Positions 5,289 to 6,956 of a stretch of 6,956 bases of DNA are shown here, one piece after another (position 1 is the first letter of the stretch; the number at the start of each line of letters is the position of its first letter). Origin of the DNA: Ignavibacteria bacterium UBA6906. GTDB lineage: Bacteria; Bacteroidota; Ignavibacteria; UBA10030; UBA6906. The stretch spans positions 1 through 6,956 of the forward strand of contig DKBG01000243.1 in assembly GCA_002451155.1 (NCBI GenBank). The letters run 5' to 3'. The position numbers were made by a program, and so were the translations under genes. The notes below the pieces were generated by a model that worked only from the letters and a program-made list of their open reading frames with translations, did no database searches and was not told where the DNA came from.

Positions 5289-5825
5289 TCAGAGTCCAAG
5301 TTTTTGCGCCAGGGCCTTGCGCGCCTTAAAGATTCGGGCTTTCACTGCACTTGGGGTCGACCCGGTGATCTGGGCGATCTCCGCGTATGAGAGATCCTCA
5401 AACTCTCGGAGCAGCAGCACTTCGCGATACTCAGTCTTCAGGCGGAGCAGCGCGTACTCGATCTGTGCGGCACCGTCTCTGGCTTCGAGCAGAGTCAGAG
5501 GTGTGTTCTCTTCCCAGGGTGTGTCGATGTCCGTCTCCGCGAGGCGAACGATCTTTCTGTTCTGGCGACGTATCATGAGCGATTCATTCCGGGCCACACG
5601 AAAAAGCCAGGTGCGAAGGGCACCTGGTGAGCGGATGCCGTCGGCGGATCTGGAAAGTTTAAGAAAACTCTCATGGACAGCATCTTCGGCATGTTCCCGG
5701 TTGCCGGTAAGCCGAGAGCAGAATGCGAAGAGCGGAGCCCGGTAGCGCCGATAGAGTGCTGCGAACGCTTCCGTGTTCCCCCCGCGTACCTCTTCGAGAA
5801 GAAGCTCATCGGTCGGTACTTGCAC
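5289..5825 (-). CDS. ECF-family RNA polymerase sigma factor
   Basis: A 178-residue extracytoplasmic-function sigma factor directing RNA polymerase to a small regulon. Region 2 covers about residues 17-88 (AFAALYRRYRAPLFAFCSRL; AEDAVHESFLKLSR; LRTWLFRVARNESLMIRR) and region 4 about 118-172, with the helix-turn-helix LSYAEIAQITGSTPSAVKARIF (145-166). There is no region 3 and no C-terminal extension. The start is GTG: no in-frame ATG lies nearby, GGGAG (5836-5832) sits 6 nt upstream, and region 2 needs this N-terminus. The next in-frame Met is about residue 84, inside the domain. The zinc-finger anti-sigma gene follows by 20 nt and the TonB-domain gene comes after it, so the three are likely cotranscribed and controlled by partner switching. 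I cannot assign an ECF subgroup without a profile search. Confidence 0.95.
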   Translation of the reverse strand: MQVPTDELLLEEVRGGNTEAFAALYRRYRAPLFAFCSRLTGNREHAEDAVHESFLKLSRSADGIRSPGALRTWLFRVARNESLMIRRQNRKIVRLAETDIDTPWEENTPLTLLEARDGAAQIEYALLRLKTEYREVLLLREFEDLSYAEIAQITGSTPSAVKARIFKARKALAQKLGL

Positions 5826-5889
5826 GCTACACTCCCGTGTCCAGGCCTCCCTACCAGTAAGGATGCAGAAGAGGCTGTAGAGTTGCTCG

Positions 5890-5918
5890 TTGCAACAGAG
5901 GATTCAGATGCCTGTCAA
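5890..5918 (-). promoter_or_regulatory. Possible promoter of the sigma/anti-sigma/TonB-domain cassette
   Basis: On the minus strand TTGACA (5918-5913) is a perfect -35 hexamer. The hexamer 17 bp downstream is TTGCAA, a poor -10. It lies about 65 nt before the sigma factor start. A small GTTGC/GCAAC inverted repeat (5882-5896) overlaps the -10 position. The 134-bp spacer between the DUF1028 gene and the sigma gene holds no other good promoter and no clear terminator. An autoregulated ECF promoter of unknown consensus could be what is really present. Confidence 0.3.
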
Positions 5919-5959
5919 ATCAGGACCGAAACCTGTGAAAATCACGGGAATCGAGGAGA

Positions 5960-6952
5960 TTACCCGTTCACCAGGGCCTGGAAACCGGGATCACCGCGGA
6001 GGCCTTCAAGATCCATGTCTCCTCGCGCCTGTGCTTTCAGCGCCGGATTAAGCCTCAACGCTTTGCTCAGGGCCTCCAGGGCCTCTTTCTTCTTGCCTGC
6101 CGCACATCGAATCACCGCGAGGTCATAGAGCACCTCCGGGTTTTCAGGCGCAAGCCTGGCCGCCCGCTCGATATGGGGGATTGCCTCGAGATGGTTCTGC
6201 TTCGTAAAGAGGGTCCACCCTTCGTTCCAGGCGTAGTTCATCTGTGCATAGAGAAGCAGACGGCCAAGCTCCTTGAACGGATCCGGATGATCGTCGACCC
6301 GAATATCGATCGCGCGATCAGTGAAGCCGCCATAGCCGGCAGCCTTCTTCACAACAAGCATTGCCGCAGATTGCCTTCCGCGGGAATCTCCCCCCTTCGC
6401 ATCCCCTGCGGTGAGCGCGGCGTACAGGCGATCTGCCAGGGTTCCGTCTGTTGTCAGGAACGCCGATTCCATTGCGATGACGACGTCTTCTCCGGTGAGG
6501 ATGTTTCCCTGTACTGCGTAGTTGTTTCCGTGTCGCCCTCCCGCCCAGGGGACACATCGCGCGCCTGTATACGTCGCCGATTTGCCATCCGCTGCGACGA
6601 TCCCGATCTGCCGTCTGTCAGGGTCTTCATCTGATCTGAGGAGTACGGCACACGCCTCGGTGGGCGTCAGTCCATCCTTCATGAGGTCGAGCCCGCGCCA
6701 GCCGAATGATGTGTTGGCGAACGATTGTGTTGCCACCGCGCCGACGTCAGCTTTCGCCCAGGGCACAACGCTCCCCACGGCAAAGAAACGCGATGCCACC
6801 GCAACACCGATTTCCCCGGTTAGCGAGTCGCGTGCGACGATCGAAAAGGTTGATACAGGCTGCGTGACGGATAGAGATTGTGCGGGGAGGTCGTGCCCGA
6901 AAAGCAGGCCGATGCCCAGAAACAGAATGGCTACAGGGTTTCGTCTGTTCAT
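5960..6952 (-). CDS. Exported DUF1028 (Ntn-hydrolase-like) protein with TPR tail
   Basis: A 330-residue protein. A signal peptide covers about 1-25 (NRR, a hydrophobic core, then LPAQ). A DUF1028 domain spans about 34-222, recognisable by STFSIVARD (34-42), GEIGVAVASRFFAVGSVVPW, VGAVATQSFAN, RQIGIVAADG, GARCVPWAGG, YAVQGNIL and KGGDSRGRQSAAMLV. DUF1028 belongs to the Ntn-hydrolase fold; T35 aligns with the near-N-terminal Thr of cytosolic members, a candidate nucleophile. The activity of the family is not established. Two TPR-like repeats follow (about 238-271 and 272-305; HLEAIPHIERAARLAPENPE, KKKEALEALSKALRLNP), then the DPGFQAL ending common after TPRs. The signal peptide suggests a periplasmic or extracellular location. 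The ATG at 6952 is only 4 nt from the window edge, so its SD is unseen. It shows no evident link to the downstream sigma cassette. Confidence 0.88.
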   Translation of the reverse strand: MNRRNPVAILFLGIGLLFGHDLPAQSLSVTQPVSTFSIVARDSLTGEIGVAVASRFFAVGSVVPWAKADVGAVATQSFANTSFGWRGLDLMKDGLTPTEACAVLLRSDEDPDRRQIGIVAADGKSATYTGARCVPWAGGRHGNNYAVQGNILTGEDVVIAMESAFLTTDGTLADRLYAALTAGDAKGGDSRGRQSAAMLVVKKAAGYGGFTDRAIDIRVDDHPDPFKELGRLLLYAQMNYAWNEGWTLFTKQNHLEAIPHIERAARLAPENPEVLYDLAVIRCAAGKKKEALEALSKALRLNPALKAQARGDMDLEGLRGDPGFQALVNG

Positions 6953-6956
6953 TGCA

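Noticed and set aside
4183..5745. A 520-codon open frame on the plus strand, antisense to the TonB-domain, anti-sigma and sigma genes
   Set aside because: Its translation is rich in Arg, Ser, Cys and Pro with no domain, and it lies opposite three well-supported genes. Long antisense frames of this kind are expected at this base composition.

Overview
All seven recognisable genes lie on the minus strand, so the window reads right to left as transcribed. The organism is a bacterium of moderate-to-high G+C that uses clear Shine-Dalgarno sites (AAGGAG, GAAAGGAG, GGGAGGAA). Signal peptides ending in -AQ or -RAQ, a TonB-domain protein encoded with an ECF sigma/anti-sigma pair, and a Tat-exported molybdenum reductase would fit the FCB superphylum (an Ignavibacteria/Chlorobi-like lineage). 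That placement is an inference from protein style, not a demonstrated assignment.

In transcription order from the right edge: (1) 6952-5960 encodes an exported DUF1028 (Ntn-hydrolase-like) protein with a TPR tail. (2) 5825-3961 is a compact cassette of an ECF sigma factor (GTG start), a zinc-finger anti-sigma factor with one membrane helix, and a secreted protein with a TonB C-terminal domain. Gaps are 20 and 27 nt and each gene has its own SD site. (3) A 189-bp spacer carries a good sigma70-type promoter containing a palindrome between its -35 and -10. (4) 3771-939 is the proton-translocating NAD(P)+ transhydrogenase operon in its three-gene form, pntAA-pntAB-pntB, with an ATGA overlap and a 2-nt gap, ending near a GC-rich hairpin. 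(5) About 560 bp without a convincing gene hold several dyads and a sigma54-like site. (6) 377-1 is the N-terminus of a Tat-exported, 4Fe-4S-binding molybdopterin oxidoreductase (Psr/Phs-like) that runs off the left edge.

How they work together: the transhydrogenase couples the proton gradient to NADPH/NADH balance at the inner membrane. The truncated molybdoenzyme probably serves periplasmic or membrane-linked anaerobic electron transfer. The sigma/anti-sigma/TonB-domain cassette looks like a self-contained envelope-signalling unit. Adjacency alone does not show that the three blocks share a function.

I see no mobile element, CRISPR array, tRNA or rRNA, and no gene set that amounts to a new system. 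The most useful leads are the regulatory architecture upstream of pntAA, the dyads and sigma54-like site upstream of the molybdoenzyme, a 16-bp element shared by two intergenic regions, and the absence from the transhydrogenase of both of the usual membrane histidines.
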